Assembly: GCA_938023735.1 (NCBI GenBank)
Contig: CALJDK010000050.1
Span: 1 to 56,982 of the forward strand
Direction of reading: 5' to 3'
Length of the DNA stretch: 56,982 nt
DNA from: an uncultured Acidimicrobiales bacterium
GTDB lineage: Bacteria > Actinomycetota > Acidimicrobiia > Acidimicrobiales > SHLQ01
Both the position numbers and the translations under genes were made by a program. Numbering within the stretch: the first letter of the stretch is position 1; the number at the start of each line of letters is the position of its first letter. The notes beneath the pieces were generated by a model. The model saw only the letters and a program-made list of their open reading frames with translations, was not told the DNA's origin and ran no database searches. Shown piece by piece: positions 25,842 through 35,211 of the stretch.

Positions 25842-27365
25842 TTAGAACTGGATGGGGTTCGAGACGTCGAGATACACGCCGAGCACAAAGATGCCGAGCA
25901 GTACAATGACCACGCCGTAGGTGATGGGCAGCATCTTGGTGACATCGGCAAAGTGCCGGACGCCTTTCATCTTCGAGCGGATGGCCTCGTAGGTGGCGAT
26001 GACCACATGTCCGCCGTCGAAGGGAAGCATCGGCGTGAGGTTGAATAGCCCAATAAAGAGGTTGATCGACATGAAGAACAGGGCGAAGGTGGCCCAGCCT
26101 GCCAGAAATGCCTGACTCCCGACATTTACCGCACCGATCGGCGACAGCAGCCGGTCATCGCCGACCTGTTCGCCAAACTCATCGAGACGCAGTTGGTCGA
26201 GCGGGCCAATCGTGACATCGTCGGCTGGCGACAGGACGTCGGCGAACATGCCGAACAGGTTGGGCGGCCACAGGGTCGATACCAGCGCTTTGGTGGTGTC
26301 CCAGCCGAGCTGGAAGAACTCGGGGACGGTTCGGACCAATGCTGAACCAACACCGATGGGCTCGACGGTGTCGATATCGGCCTCAAGTGCCACGCCAAGG
26401 AAGCCACGGGTGGCGCCATCGGCGAGCAGTTCGGTGACTTCGATCTCGGTGGTAAGAGGTTCTTCGGTGAGCAGATCGACGGTGACCTCAACCCGCTCGC
26501 CAACCCGACCGTCGACCAGGGACACAAATTCGTCGTAGCTGGAAATCGACTGGCCTTCAACGGCAAGAATGCGTTCGCCGGCAAGCACACCGTCGAGGGC
26601 AGCAGCGCCTTCGGTTGTGAGCCGTTCACCAATCGTGACCGTAAGTTCCACCAGCTCACCGTCGCGCTCGACAACGACGGGCACCGTTTCGCTACCCATG
26701 TCGCGAATGGTGGGGCCCAGATCGTCCCAGAGCGGCACGGGAACGCCATCGATGGATTGAATGACGTCGCCAGGCAGAACGCCGCCCGCAAGAGCGCCGC
26801 CCTCCTCGCTAAGACTTCCAACCGATGCCGGCGGCGAAGGGTCGTCCCAGGTCGGTCCCTCGGTCACAAGCAACGCAAAGATAAAGATAAGCGCCAGCAG
26901 GAAATGCATGGCTGAACCCGCCACCGCAACCGACATACGACGCCAGTAGGACTTCTGCCGGTAGGTGCGGGATTCGAGTTCGGGATCGACCGGCTCGATG
27001 TTGCTCATGCCGGTGATCTTCACAAACGCGCCCAGCGGAATGGCACGAATGCCGTATTCGGTCTCGCCTCGCCGGAATGACCAGATCCGCGGTCCGAAGA
27101 ACAAGAAGAATTGGGTGACCTGCATGCCGGCCGCCTTAGCGGTAAGGAAATGGCCAAGCTCGTGCAGGAAGATCATGGCGAGAAGCGCGCCGATGGCCGC
27201 AGGAACACCCCAGCCGAACCGGACAAACAACACGATGAGGCCAACGACCAGCAAGATCAGCCCAAGTGGACTGCCCTGTTCTTCGCCGTCGCCGCTGCCC
27301 TCGAGCATGCTGGTAGCCGAGCGCTGCGGTGGGGCGGGCGGTGGTGAATCGATCGTTTGGGTCAT
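25842..27365 (-). CDS. rseP: site-2 protease RseP/Rip1-type zinc metalloprotease
   Basis: 507-residue intramembrane protease (M50). The first core helix carries HELGH at 68-72, and the second active-site segment is LTPMLPFDGGH near 444-453, with Asp450 as ligand. Two PDZ-like domains lie between (GGVLPGDVIQSIDGVP and GVLAGERILAVEGQ). At least four hydrophobic helices are visible. It releases membrane-tethered regulators such as anti-sigma factors. It lies 4 bp after dxr, a common actinobacterial pairing. The N-terminal ~33 residues are a Pro/Ser/Gly-rich cytoplasmic extension. Confidence 0.95.
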   Translation of the reverse strand: MTQTIDSPPPAPPQRSATSMLEGSGDGEEQGSPLGLILLVVGLIVLFVRFGWGVPAAIGALLAMIFLHELGHFLTAKAAGMQVTQFFLFFGPRIWSFRRGETEYGIRAIPLGAFVKITGMSNIEPVDPELESRTYRQKSYWRRMSVAVAGSAMHFLLALIFIFALLVTEGPTWDDPSPPASVGSLSEEGGALAGGVLPGDVIQSIDGVPVPLWDDLGPTIRDMGSETVPVVVERDGELVELTVTIGERLTTEGAAALDGVLAGERILAVEGQSISSYDEFVSLVDGRVGERVEVTVDLLTEEPLTTEIEVTELLADGATRGFLGVALEADIDTVEPIGVGSALVRTVPEFFQLGWDTTKALVSTLWPPNLFGMFADVLSPADDVTIGPLDQLRLDEFGEQVGDDRLLSPIGAVNVGSQAFLAGWATFALFFMSINLFIGLFNLTPMLPFDGGHVVIATYEAIRSKMKGVRHFADVTKMLPITYGVVIVLLGIFVLGVYLDVSNPIQF

Positions 27366-27369
27366 TGGT

Positions 27370-28533
27370 TTAGTTGGGAAATCGGTTGCTTATGATGTCA
27401 GCAGCAACCCGGCGGGCCTCTGCATCGATACCGAGTACAACGTCGAGGGAGGTCGCTGGTGTTCCCGGATACTTGTCGAGGGCTTCCTTCACTACATCGG
27501 CGATGCTGGACCAGCCCATAAGCCCGTCGAGAAAAGACTCTACGGCCACTTCGTTTGCGGCGCTGAGCCATGCGGGTGCACAACCGCCAGCTCGACCGGC
27601 GTCGTACGCCAGTCCCAGGCAGGGAAACGCCTCGAGATCGGGCGGCTCAAAGTCGAGACGATTCATGGTGGACCAGTCGATATCGCCATAGGGCACGTCG
27701 AGGCGATCGGGGTACGCGAGGGCGTATCCGATGCACAGACGCATATCGGGCATCGACAACTGGGCGATGGTGGCCCCGTCGGAATAGGTGACCATCGAAT
27801 GAACTACTGATTGCTGGTGGACAACCACATCGATGTGGTCATAGTCGATGCCATAGAGCTCATGGGCTTCGATGACCTCAAGGCCCTTGTTCATAAGCGT
27901 CGATGAGTCGATCGTGATCTTTGGGCCCATGCTCCATGTGGGATGGGCCAGCGCATCGTCGATGGTGACCGCGGCTAGGTCGTCCTTTGACCGGCCACGG
28001 AAGGGCCCACCGCTGGCCGTAAGCACGAGCGAGCTGACGCGATCATCGACGTCGTTGGCCCGCAAACATTGATGCAAGGCGCAGTGTTCGCTATCGACCG
28101 GGATGAGTTCGGCACCAGGCGTGGAACGGACGGTAGCGACGACAGGTCCGGCAGCGATAAGCGATTCCTTGTTGGCCAAACCAAGTCGGCGACCCGACTC
28201 GAGCGCCGTCATCGTGACATCGAGGCCAGCGAATCCAACGACACCGTTGATGATGACATCGGCGGTTCCCGATGCTACACCAAGCGCCCCTGGCCCAGCG
28301 ACCATCTCGGTTCCAGCTGGTAGCAAGGCCTCGAGTTCGGCCGCCTTTGCGTCGTCGGCCAGCACAACCAGTTCGGGTCGAAACTCCTGAGCCTGTGCGG
28401 CCAAAGTTTCGACTGAGCTACCGGCTCCGAGTGCCTGAACTCGATAACGGTCGGGACGCTCGCGCACGATATCGAGCGTCTGGGTGCCGATAGATCCGGT
28501 CGACCCGAGCACGGCCAGCGATGTTTGTGTCAC
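27370..28533 (-). CDS. dxr: 1-deoxy-D-xylulose 5-phosphate reductoisomerase
   Basis: 387-residue Dxr (IspC), the committed NADPH step of the MEP pathway. The NADPH loop LGSTGSIGTQTLDI is at the N-terminus; LANKESLIAAG, PVDSEHCAL and the substrate loop HPTWSMGPKITIDSSTLMNK hold the metal and substrate residues. I chose GTG 28533 because the conserved sequence begins right after it; an upstream in-frame start at 28557 adds 8 unconserved residues. It is separated from cdsA by 228 bp containing an 81-bp tandem repeat, so it may not be simply co-transcribed with cdsA. Confidence 0.96.
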   Translation of the reverse strand: MTQTSLAVLGSTGSIGTQTLDIVRERPDRYRVQALGAGSSVETLAAQAQEFRPELVVLADDAKAAELEALLPAGTEMVAGPGALGVASGTADVIINGVVGFAGLDVTMTALESGRRLGLANKESLIAAGPVVATVRSTPGAELIPVDSEHCALHQCLRANDVDDRVSSLVLTASGGPFRGRSKDDLAAVTIDDALAHPTWSMGPKITIDSSTLMNKGLEVIEAHELYGIDYDHIDVVVHQQSVVHSMVTYSDGATIAQLSMPDMRLCIGYALAYPDRLDVPYGDIDWSTMNRLDFEPPDLEAFPCLGLAYDAGRAGGCAPAWLSAANEVAVESFLDGLMGWSSIADVVKEALDKYPGTPATSLDVVLGIDAEARRVAADIISNRFPN

Positions 28534-28588
28534 GCCTGAATCGTAGGCGCAAACCACAAGAAGTGGTGCCGCGACGCGACACCTGCAC

Positions 28589-28756
28589 GGGAACCAACAA
28601 ACACGTCCTGGAAGCCGGTAGGGCGGAGAGCGCCAGCTCGGAGCCCGAGCGCAGCGGCCTCCGTGGCCGGGGAACCAACAAACATGTCCTGGAAGCCGGT
28701 AGGGCGGAGAGCGCCAGCTCGGAGCCCGAGCGCAGCGGCCTCCGTGGCCGGGGAAC
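28589..28756. repeat. 81-bp tandem duplication between cdsA and dxr
   Basis: Two full 81-bp copies (28589-28669 and 28670-28750) and the start of a third (28751-28756) are arranged head to tail, differing at only about one or two positions. Each unit begins GGGAACCAACAAACA and is rich in small palindromes: GCTCGG-AGC-CCGAGC, GGCGGAGAGCGCC and CGGCC-TCCGT-GGCCG. The tract fills most of the 228-bp cdsA-dxr gap (28534-28761). Near-identity shows recent duplication, and transcripts would fold strongly. A dispersed-palindrome array or transcription-attenuating element are options. Confidence 0.85.
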
Positions 28757-28761
28757 GACTA

Positions 28762-30216
28762 TTAGTAGAGAATCATCCTGGCGAGATAGTACGTGGCGGG
28801 CAACACGAACAGCAGCGCATCGAAGCGATCGAGAAGTCCACCATGGCCGGGAAGAATTGTTCCCATGTCTTTGATGCCAAGGTCGCGCTTCAGTAACGAC
28901 TGAACCAGGTCGCCGAGTGGCGCGGTGATTGCGGCAACAACGCCCAAGAGGATGGCGGCGGTGAAGCCAGCGTTGGGGCCGTCGCCGGCGAAGGGTTCGA
29001 CACCGACCAGGTACAGAATCAGTGCCGCAACGATGGCGAACAATCCACCGCCCACAAGACCTTCGACAGTCTTGTTGGGACTTGCCGCCGAGAGCGGCGA
29101 CCGTCCGGCGGTGCGACCGATAAGCAAGGCCCCGATGTCGTGGCCCGCGGTGACAGCAACTGCGCTGAGCATGAGGCCAACGCCATCGTCGGGTACCTTC
29201 AGCATCAACGCGGCGAAGCTTCCGAGGAACCCGATCCACATCACTCCGAGGAACGTGACGCCAAGGTTCATGACCGGCCGGTCGGTGCCGACCCCGGTCA
29301 AATACCAGAGCATGCCAAACGCAACGGTAAGGAAGAGCACGAGCGGAACCGCCGACTCACCCCGCCAGTAGGCAGCAAGTACCAAACTGACCGAGGCGAC
29401 AAGTCCGAGGAGAACCGCTGGTTGAAACCCGGGTGGACGAACCGCGTTGTAGAACTCGGCTGTGGAAAGTCCGACGACCGCGGCGACAAGAATGACGGCA
29501 AACACCGGGCCGAGGTACAGGGCAACAAGAAACAGCGCCAGCATTCCCACCGCAGTTGCGATGGCCATACCCATGTCGCGCTCGGGGGGCTGCACAATTT
29601 CGCCGCTGTGGGCAGCAGCGTTAACCGCCTCGGGCGCGTCGGCAACCGGGGCAGCCGTCGAAATGTTCACGGGCTCATTGAGACCGGGGGCGTTGGGAGC
29701 ATCGGGCAAATCGGGAGCGTCTGGTGGCATCAGCGGAGGATCGAAACCCGTGGTCTGGTCGCTTCCGAGTGCCGGAAGGTCATCATCGTCGTCGAAGGCA
29801 AAGAACTCGTCGCCCTGCGGACTATCGACGTCGCCAACAACGGGTGTGCTTGCAGCGGACTCGCTTGTGGTGTCCCACTGCGGGTCGTCGCGGCCGAGCG
29901 ACGACCAGGCTTCGAGATCATCATCGTCGGCGTCAGGAATAACTTCGACCGAGTCGGAACCGTCGGAAACTATCTCGTCGGGAATGATCTCGTCGGAAAT
30001 ATCGTCGTCGAGATCGACAGCAGCAAACGTGGTAGCGCCAGCGCCGGCCGGTTCGTCCCAGGGCAAAAGGTCGTCGTCGTCGTCGGCGAACACCGAGTCG
30101 CCGCCGAACACACTGTCGCCAGGTGATACTTCGTCATCGATGGAGTCGCCGCCGATGAGGCGGATTCCCTCGAATTGGTCGTCGTCGACGTCGAACTGAC
30201 CGGAATCGTTGCTCAC
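28762..30216 (-). CDS. cdsA: phosphatidate cytidylyltransferase with long acidic N-terminal extension
   Basis: 484-residue CDP-diacylglycerol synthase, making CDP-DAG from phosphatidate and CTP for phospholipid synthesis. The catalytic part starts near 213 and has about eight membrane helices. It ends with the family signature seen as SLLKRDLGIKDMGTILPGHG followed by GLLDRFDALLF (Asp/Lys/His/Asp of the CTP site). The first ~212 residues are extra: strongly acidic (runs of DDDDD, many Glu/Asp/Ser) and then Pro/Ala/Asn-rich, with no hydrophobic segment and presumably a disordered cytoplasmic tail. Typical CdsA is ~270-300 residues. The gene lies 24 bp downstream of frr, the standard order. Confidence 0.95.
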   Translation of the reverse strand: MSNDSGQFDVDDDQFEGIRLIGGDSIDDEVSPGDSVFGGDSVFADDDDDLLPWDEPAGAGATTFAAVDLDDDISDEIIPDEIVSDGSDSVEVIPDADDDDLEAWSSLGRDDPQWDTTSESAASTPVVGDVDSPQGDEFFAFDDDDDLPALGSDQTTGFDPPLMPPDAPDLPDAPNAPGLNEPVNISTAAPVADAPEAVNAAAHSGEIVQPPERDMGMAIATAVGMLALFLVALYLGPVFAVILVAAVVGLSTAEFYNAVRPPGFQPAVLLGLVASVSLVLAAYWRGESAVPLVLFLTVAFGMLWYLTGVGTDRPVMNLGVTFLGVMWIGFLGSFAALMLKVPDDGVGLMLSAVAVTAGHDIGALLIGRTAGRSPLSAASPNKTVEGLVGGGLFAIVAALILYLVGVEPFAGDGPNAGFTAAILLGVVAAITAPLGDLVQSLLKRDLGIKDMGTILPGHGGLLDRFDALLFVLPATYYLARMILY

Positions 30217-30240
30217 TGATGTCCTCCTGTTGTGTGGGAT

Positions 30241-30810
30241 TTAGATCTCACGCAACTCGTTCTCTTTCGCTTCTCGGGCCGACTCAATCTCGGCCTCTTT
30301 CTTATGAATCAAATCGTCGAGCTTGCTCTCTGCCCGCCCGATGTCGTCCTCGGAAATGCCACCCTCTTTTTCGAGGCCTTCCAGATCTTTACGGCTGTCT
30401 CGCCGAATTCCACGCATCTTGTTACGCGCATCCTCGGCCATGTTGTTTACAACCTTCACCAACTCGCCTCGGCGCTCTTCGGTGAGCGCCGGGAACGAGA
30501 GACGAATCGTTCGACCATCGTTGCTCGGGGTGAGACCCAAGCCAGCATTCATGATTGCTTTTTCGATGGCCTCGAGGTTCTGCGGATCGAACGGGGTAAC
30601 CAAGAGCTGGCGTGCTTCGGGTACGGAAAACCCGGCAAGTTCCTGCAGCCGATTCTCGACACCGTAGGCGACCACGACCACTCGCTCGATGAGCGCAGGG
30701 TTGGCACGACCGGTTCGAACGGTCGAGAACTCAGATCTCGCGTAACCGAGGGCACCCGACATCTTTTCGGCGGCTTCTTCAAGCACCAGGTCGATCAGTT
30801 CGTTACTCAA
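30241..30810 (-). CDS. frr: ribosome recycling factor
   Basis: 189-residue RRF, splitting post-termination ribosomes with EF-G. It has the three-helix bundle pattern, starting EEAAEKMSGALGYARSEF and STVRTGRANPALIE, with the conserved R-T-G-R-A segment, then RLSFPALTEERRGELVKVV. ATG 30810 gives the normal length. It is 73 bp downstream of pyrH and 24 bp upstream of cdsA. Confidence 0.96.
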   Translation of the reverse strand: MSNELIDLVLEEAAEKMSGALGYARSEFSTVRTGRANPALIERVVVVAYGVENRLQELAGFSVPEARQLLVTPFDPQNLEAIEKAIMNAGLGLTPSNDGRTIRLSFPALTEERRGELVKVVNNMAEDARNKMRGIRRDSRKDLEGLEKEGGISEDDIGRAESKLDDLIHKKEAEIESAREAKENELREI

Positions 30811-30883
30811 CTATCCTCGTGTCCCCTGTTTCCGGAATTTCTGGATTTCTGGAATGTTGGCGGCAGCACACCCGGAGGTGCGA

Positions 30884-31636
30884 CTAGCTCACCAGCGTAC
30901 CTACCGCTTCGCCCGCGAGCAGGGATCGTGCGTTGCCTTCACCCAACAAGTCGAACACCACAATAGGCAATTCATTGTCCATGCAAAGTGCAATGGCGGT
31001 CGAGTCCATAACCTTCAGGCCCTTTTGGAGCACTTCTTGGTGCGATACGTTGTCGATCTTTACCGCGTCTGGGTCGAGTTTTGGGTCGGCGGTATAGATG
31101 CCGTCGATTCCCGAGTGGGTTCCCTTCATCACCACGTCGGCCTCGACCTCGACCGCTCGCAGCGCCGCCGCACTATCGGTGGTGAAGAACGGGTTGCCGG
31201 TTCCGCCACCAAAGATGACGACCCGCCCCTTCTCGAGGTGGCGCATTGCTTTGCGCCGAATGTAGGGCTCGGCAACGCGTTGCATGCCGATTGCGGTTTG
31301 CACCCGGGTGGGTTGTCCGAGGTGCTCCATCGCACCTTGAAGCGCAAGCGAGTTGATGATGGTGGCCAGCATGCCCATGTAGTCGGCCTGGATGCGGTCC
31401 ATGCCGGCTCCGGCGCCCGACATTCCCCGCCAGATGTTGCCGCCACCGACCACGATGGCCACATCGACCGCGAACTCTTTGCGCAGTTCGACGATGTCAT
31501 GGGCAATCTTTGCCACTACATCGGCATCGACGCCGTAGCCTGCCTCGCCGGCGAAGGCTTCGCCTGAGACCTTTAACAACACCCGGTTCCAACGGGCCTT
31601 TTTGGTTCCGGGCGTGATTGGGTTATCGATCTCCAT
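30884..31636 (-). CDS. pyrH: UMP kinase
   Basis: 250-residue hexameric bacterial UMP kinase (amino-acid kinase fold), forming UDP from UMP for nucleic acids and nucleotide sugars. It has [13 protein letters not shown], then [40 protein letters not shown] and the [17 protein letters not shown] segment. It follows tsf after 163 bp containing hairpins, and so may be transcribed at a reduced level relative to rpsB-tsf. Confidence 0.97.
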   Translation of the reverse strand: MEIDNPITPGTKKARWNRVLLKVSGEAFAGEAGYGVDADVVAKIAHDIVELRKEFAVDVAIVVGGGNIWRGMSGAGAGMDRIQADYMGMLATIINSLALQGAMEHLGQPTRVQTAIGMQRVAEPYIRRKAMRHLEKGRVVIFGGGTGNPFFTTDSAAALRAVEVEADVVMKGTHSGIDGIYTADPKLDPDAVKIDNVSHQEVLQKGLKVMDSTAIALCMDNELPIVVFDLLGEGNARSLLAGEAVGTLVS

Positions 31637-31677
31637 CGGGGGCTCCTATCGGGATGGTTAAGGATGGGCGACGCGCT

Positions 31678-31704
31678 ACAGCATCCAACCAGGTTGGATG
31701 CTGT
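31678..31704. terminator. hairpin between tsf and pyrH
   Basis: The 13-base arms ACAGCATCCAACC (31678-31690) and GGTTGGATGCTGT (31692-31704) are perfectly complementary around one base, giving a strong stem with a minimal loop. No T tract follows on the minus strand, so it is more likely an attenuating or mRNA-stabilising structure than a full terminator. A second small stem, ACCCCA/TGGGGT (31774-31788), lies just after the tsf stop. Confidence 0.6.
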
Positions 31705-31799
31705 GACTCGTTTGTTAAGGGTATGCCCGCGACAGCGAGTTGAACGAAACGCGACCAAACTTGTGGCGCGTTCACCCCACGATGGGGTCTACAGAGCGC

Positions 31800-32594
31800 T
31801 TAGGCGCCGGTGAATGCCTGCACGAATCGAACGATGGTGCCATCGCCGATCGTGGCGCCAACGGTGACTTTGTCGCCGTGGAGACCCTGATCGAGCAGGA
31901 CGCGCTCGCCAAGCCATGCGGACAAGCGTCCGTCGACGATCTTGTCCCACGCTTGCTCGGGCTTGCCTTCGGCCTTGGTGATTTCAAGCAGGCTGGCCCG
32001 CTCGGCCTCAACCTCATCGGCTGGCACGTCGTCGCGAGTCAGACACATCGGCTTCGCAAATGCGATGTGCAACGCAACCTGGTGAAGGGTTTCGGCGTCG
32101 ATGCCAGAACCCTCGATGACCACGGCGTTCTTGCCGCGACCCTCTTGCATGTGCACGTAGGTGTCGAGCGTGTTTCCGTCGCCAGCTTCGATGACCTCGG
32201 CAACCGCAATCTCGATGTTTTCCTTCAGCAGAAGCTTGAGGTCTTCGAGTTCGGTTTCGAGCGCCGCTTTGGCAGCGTCGGCACCATTGGCATGCACCGA
32301 ATCGGCGAGGGTATTGACAAATCCGACGAAGCCATCGGACTTTGCCGAGAAGTCGGTTTCGCACTTCACGTGAACAATAGTGGCCTTGGTGGAGTCGCCA
32401 ACGACAGCAACCACGCCTTCCATGTTCTCGCGGTCGCCTCGACCACTTGCCTTAGCCAGGCCCTTCTCTCGAAGGGCCTGCTTGGCGGCTTCCATGTCGC
32501 CGTCAGCAGCGACGAGCGCCTTCTTGGCGTCCATCATGCCCGCGCCGGTTTCGTCGCGGAGCGCCTTTACGTCTTTTGCAGAAATATCAGCCAT
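31800..32594 (-). CDS. tsf: elongation factor Ts
   Basis: 264-residue EF-Ts, the guanine exchange factor for EF-Tu. The N-terminal UBA-like part is AKDVKALRDETGAGMMDAKKAL; the core has HVKCETDFSAKSDGF (the TDFV-type motif that contacts EF-Tu). I chose ATG 32594 (MADISAKDV); the longer upstream frame overlaps the rpsB tail and is basic nonsense. It lies 13 bp downstream of rpsB, the universal rpsB-tsf pair. Confidence 0.96.
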   Translation of the reverse strand: MADISAKDVKALRDETGAGMMDAKKALVAADGDMEAAKQALREKGLAKASGRGDRENMEGVVAVVGDSTKATIVHVKCETDFSAKSDGFVGFVNTLADSVHANGADAAKAALETELEDLKLLLKENIEIAVAEVIEAGDGNTLDTYVHMQEGRGKNAVVIEGSGIDAETLHQVALHIAFAKPMCLTRDDVPADEVEAERASLLEITKAEGKPEQAWDKIVDGRLSAWLGERVLLDQGLHGDKVTVGATIGDGTIVRFVQAFTGA

Positions 32595-32607
32595 TGGTTT
32601 GTGGGAT

Positions 32608-33681
32608 TCAGCTTTCGGGGGTTCCAGCTGCCGCGTCGGCGGCTGCTTTGGCTTTGGCGATTGCCTCAGCCTGCGCAGCTTCTGCACGCGCAATGGCTTC
32701 GGCGGTTGCCTTCTCGGCGTCGGTCATCTCCGGGGCAGCAGCCTCGGGTGCTGGCTCAGCGGGTGCCTCGGCAGGGGCCGGTGCGGCCTCGGCTGGTGCA
32801 GCTTCGGGGGCAGCGGCCACCGGAGCGGGGGCCTCGCCAGCAGCGACTCTGGCGTCGCGCTGTGCCGCAGCGGTTGCTGCTGCATCTCGTGCTTCGGCTT
32901 GAGCGGCAGCCTTGGCGGCTTGCTGCTCGGGGGTCAGCGGTGCCGGTGCAGCCGGCGCTGGCTTGCCGTCATCGGCAACCGGCGGGTTCTTCTTCGAGGC
33001 AATAAAGCGGCCTTCGATGACGGCTTCACTGATGATGCGAGCCATCAAGTCGCCAGAGCGAATGGCATCGTCGTTGCCAGGAATGACGTATTTGACCAGG
33101 TCAGGGTCGCAGTTGGTGTCGACCACAGCGATGATCGGGATCTTTAGCTTGTTGGCTTCGGTAACCGCGATGCTTTCTTTCTTGGTATCGAGGATGAAGA
33201 CCGCCTGAGGCAGTTTCTCCATGTTGCGAATACCAAAGAGGTTCTTCTCGAGCTTGGTGAGTTCGCGGTTGATGAGAAGGGCTTCCTTCTTGGGCATGGC
33301 CTCGAACTCACCCGAGTCGCGCATGCGCTGGTATTCCTTCATCTTCGCCACGCGCTTACCCATGGTCTCGTAGTTGGTAAGCATGCCGCCGAGCCAACGC
33401 TCGTTGATGTACGGCATGTTGGACCGCTCGGCGTAGCTCTGGACGCTGTCCTGGGCTTGCTTTTTGGTTCCAACAAACAAGACCGTTCCGCCATCGGCGA
33501 CGAGATCGCGAACAAACTCGTAGGCCTCAGACAGCAGCTGAAGGGTCTGGTGGAGGTCGATGATGTAAATGCCGTTGCGCTCACCATGGAGGAAGCGCTT
33601 CATTTTCGGGTTCCAACGTCGAGTTTGGTGTCCGAAGTGCACGCCTGCATCAAGCAGGTCTTTGATAGATACAACAGCCAT
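32608..33681 (-). CDS. rpsB: 30S ribosomal protein S2 with long C-terminal extension
   Basis: 357-residue S2. The conserved body (~1-235) has [19 protein letters not shown], then [14 protein letters not shown] and [23 protein letters not shown] and [20 protein letters not shown]. After ~235 there is a ~120-residue Ala/Pro/Glu-rich tail with Lys and Arg scattered, ending [13 protein letters not shown]. Typical S2 is 230-260 residues, though Ala/Glu-rich tails occur in other actinobacteria. It is the first gene of the rpsB-tsf-pyrH-frr-cdsA run. Confidence 0.96.
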   Translation of the reverse strand: MAVVSIKDLLDAGVHFGHQTRRWNPKMKRFLHGERNGIYIIDLHQTLQLLSEAYEFVRDLVADGGTVLFVGTKKQAQDSVQSYAERSNMPYINERWLGGMLTNYETMGKRVAKMKEYQRMRDSGEFEAMPKKEALLINRELTKLEKNLFGIRNMEKLPQAVFILDTKKESIAVTEANKLKIPIIAVVDTNCDPDLVKYVIPGNDDAIRSGDLMARIISEAVIEGRFIASKKNPPVADDGKPAPAAPAPLTPEQQAAKAAAQAEARDAAATAAAQRDARVAAGEAPAPVAAAPEAAPAEAAPAPAEAPAEPAPEAAAPEMTDAEKATAEAIARAEAAQAEAIAKAKAAADAAAGTPES

Positions 33682-33780
33682 AGCTGTAGTTCCTTCCCAG
33701 CGGTTAGATTCCTGGGCAGTTGGCGCTTGCGCGACCGTGGGTTGCTGCCAGGAGTGAATGAAGTAGATGAGGAAATACGA

Positions 33781-33812
33781 AGTGGTCGGCGGTTCAGGAA
33801 CCGTGGACCACT
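33781..33812 (-). terminator. two-part hairpin at the end of the adenylation-cassette operon
   Basis: The outer 7-bp stem AGTGGTC (33781-33787) / GACCACT (33806-33812) encloses the inner 6-bp stem CGGTTC (33790-33795) / GAACCG (33798-33803). On the minus strand it is followed by TTCGTATTTCCTC. It overlaps the stop codon of the upstream GNAT-like gene and precedes rpsB by ~100 bp, so it probably separates the polysaccharide locus from the ribosomal operon. The 112-bp gap (33682-33793) must also hold the rpsB promoter. Confidence 0.6.
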
Positions 33813-34948
33813 GCTGAGTCTATCCAGCTAGCGCTCGCGCGCCCTCTCGGGCCACGGTTTTCGACAAACTGCTCCGTGTGATGGCCCATCCACCACTCTC
33901 CTGCGAAACGACTGATCCTGTGGTGATGTCGGACCTCGGCGAGTAGCTCGGCTTGTTTTGCATGAAACAAGACCCGTTCGCTCGGAACGATAAGGGACCC
34001 TCGCCGTGCGACGGGTTCGAACAGCGACGGTTCCAGACGCCCCTGTAAGGCAGAAGCGCCAGCGCTCCAAACGTCTTCGAGAAGGTGATCCAAGACAACA
34101 CCGACGTCGGCGGGTAGGGCAGTCAATTCAAGGAGTCGAGCAACCTTCGCCTTCTCAACTAGCGCAACGTAATACCCCACAGGCTTTCCCGACCGATGAA
34201 ACGCTTTGCAAACCAGCTCACCCCGAGAAGGAAGGTGTCTGAGTTCTTCCATGAGCCAATCAACGAACGGCGTGTCCCAATCGACCTCCACCCGGCCAAA
34301 ATCGTTGCAGAGTCGTTGATAGAGCTGGACGTAGTCGCCGGGATGAAGAATCGAGGACCGTAACTGTTCTGAAGGCGGAGATGGCTTTGTCCAATGTTCG
34401 GCGCCGCGGTCAAGCATCGACATGACCGGTCGTGATGCGGTTCTCAATCGGTCGGAGTTGTACCGAGCAAGCAGACGATGCGATGCCGCAGCACTCGGGC
34501 GAAGAACGCGAACCCAACTAAGCGATTCGGGATAAAGCACCGCCCCACCGAAACGACACCAAATATCACGAACCAATGGACTCGCACCATCGGTGAACGT
34601 GAGGTCTTGGTCACCCCCGATGAGTGCCCGCAAGAGCAACGGCCCAACGGTGGGGTTCGCGCGATCGCGATCGCTGACCAACTGGCCGCTACAGACGGCT
34701 CGAATTCGCTCGCCGCCAACCCGAACGTGTCGAACGTGAGAACCGATGAACCCGACGATTCCATCTCGGGCAGTCTCGAAGACCAGGGACGGGAGCTCGG
34801 CGTCTGCCCAAGGATGGTCGAAAACGTAGCGCGCAAATTGCTCGGCTAACCCCTGGGGAACCACGTTGGTGCCGGAACGGGCTACCCGCTCGTAGAGAGC
34901 AGCAATCTCCTCGATGTCCGAGAGCTCGACGGGTCGGATCCCCGTCAT
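33794..34948 (-). CDS. two-lobed GNAT-like acyltransferase of the adenylation cassette
   Basis: 384-residue soluble protein. The N-terminal lobe (~1-150) reads as a GNAT domain: [19 protein letters not shown], then [20 protein letters not shown] and [20 protein letters not shown], in the position of the acyl-CoA loop but with a relaxed motif. The C-terminal lobe (~215-345) has a second GNAT-like strand pattern ([20 protein letters not shown]). Tandem GNAT lobes occur in aminoacyl/acyl transferases. It overlaps the ACP stop by 4 bp (34945-34948), so it is the last gene of the LLM-adenylation-ACP unit. I infer that it takes an acyl group from the carrier protein; this is untested, and the acceptor (an amino sugar?) is a guess. 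Confidence 0.65.
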   Translation of the reverse strand: MTGIRPVELSDIEEIAALYERVARSGTNVVPQGLAEQFARYVFDHPWADAELPSLVFETARDGIVGFIGSHVRHVRVGGERIRAVCSGQLVSDRDRANPTVGPLLLRALIGGDQDLTFTDGASPLVRDIWCRFGGAVLYPESLSWVRVLRPSAAASHRLLARYNSDRLRTASRPVMSMLDRGAEHWTKPSPPSEQLRSSILHPGDYVQLYQRLCNDFGRVEVDWDTPFVDWLMEELRHLPSRGELVCKAFHRSGKPVGYYVALVEKAKVARLLELTALPADVGVVLDHLLEDVWSAGASALQGRLEPSLFEPVARRGSLIVPSERVLFHAKQAELLAEVRHHHRISRFAGEWWMGHHTEQFVENRGPRGRASASWIDSAVVHGS

Positions 34949-35211
34949 GCAGGAACCAGAATACGATGCAGGATCCGCATCAGAGCCCCTAGACTCGTCA
35001 CGTCGTCAAAGTCGAGCAGCTCAAGCTCAAGTTGACTTCCCAACTCTGCTTCAACCGCAAGCAACAGGTCAACAAAGGCCAGCGAGTCGATGATTCCGGA
35101 CCCGAGGATGTCGAAATCATTGTCGATGTCGTTGGGATCCAAACCAGCGATTACCAACGGCTGTCGAAGAGCGCCGAGGACCGCGTTTCGAATTCGCGTT
35201 TCGTCACACAC
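34945..35211 (-). CDS. acyl (peptidyl) carrier protein
   Basis: 88-residue carrier protein. The phosphopantetheine attachment site is Ser43 in LGSGIIDSLAFVDLL, flanked by DNDFDI and by the acidic helix VEAELG, as in free-standing carrier proteins paired with adenylation enzymes. The start is GTG 35211: a strong Shine-Dalgarno (GAGGAGG) lies 9 bases upstream, and the gene overlaps the 3' end of the adenylation gene by 8 bp. An open frame extends to 35562, but that part is antisense-like sequence within the adenylation gene. It would hold the activated acid as a thioester for the flavin enzyme and the GNAT-like transferase. Confidence 0.9.
   Translation of the reverse strand: MCDETRIRNAVLGALRQPLVIAGLDPNDIDNDFDILGSGIIDSLAFVDLLLAVEAELGSQLELELLDFDDVTSLGALMRILHRILVPA

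Noticed and set aside
28521..28874. Open frame across the 81-bp tandem repeat encoding a repeated basic peptide
   Set aside because: It arises because 81 is divisible by 3; it overlaps the cdsA 3' end and has no start signal or domain.
31678..31704. Strong hairpin between tsf and pyrH as a riboswitch or attachment site
   Set aside because: It is a simple inverted repeat without a conserved aptamer, integrase or tRNA gene nearby; terminator or attenuator is the simpler reading.
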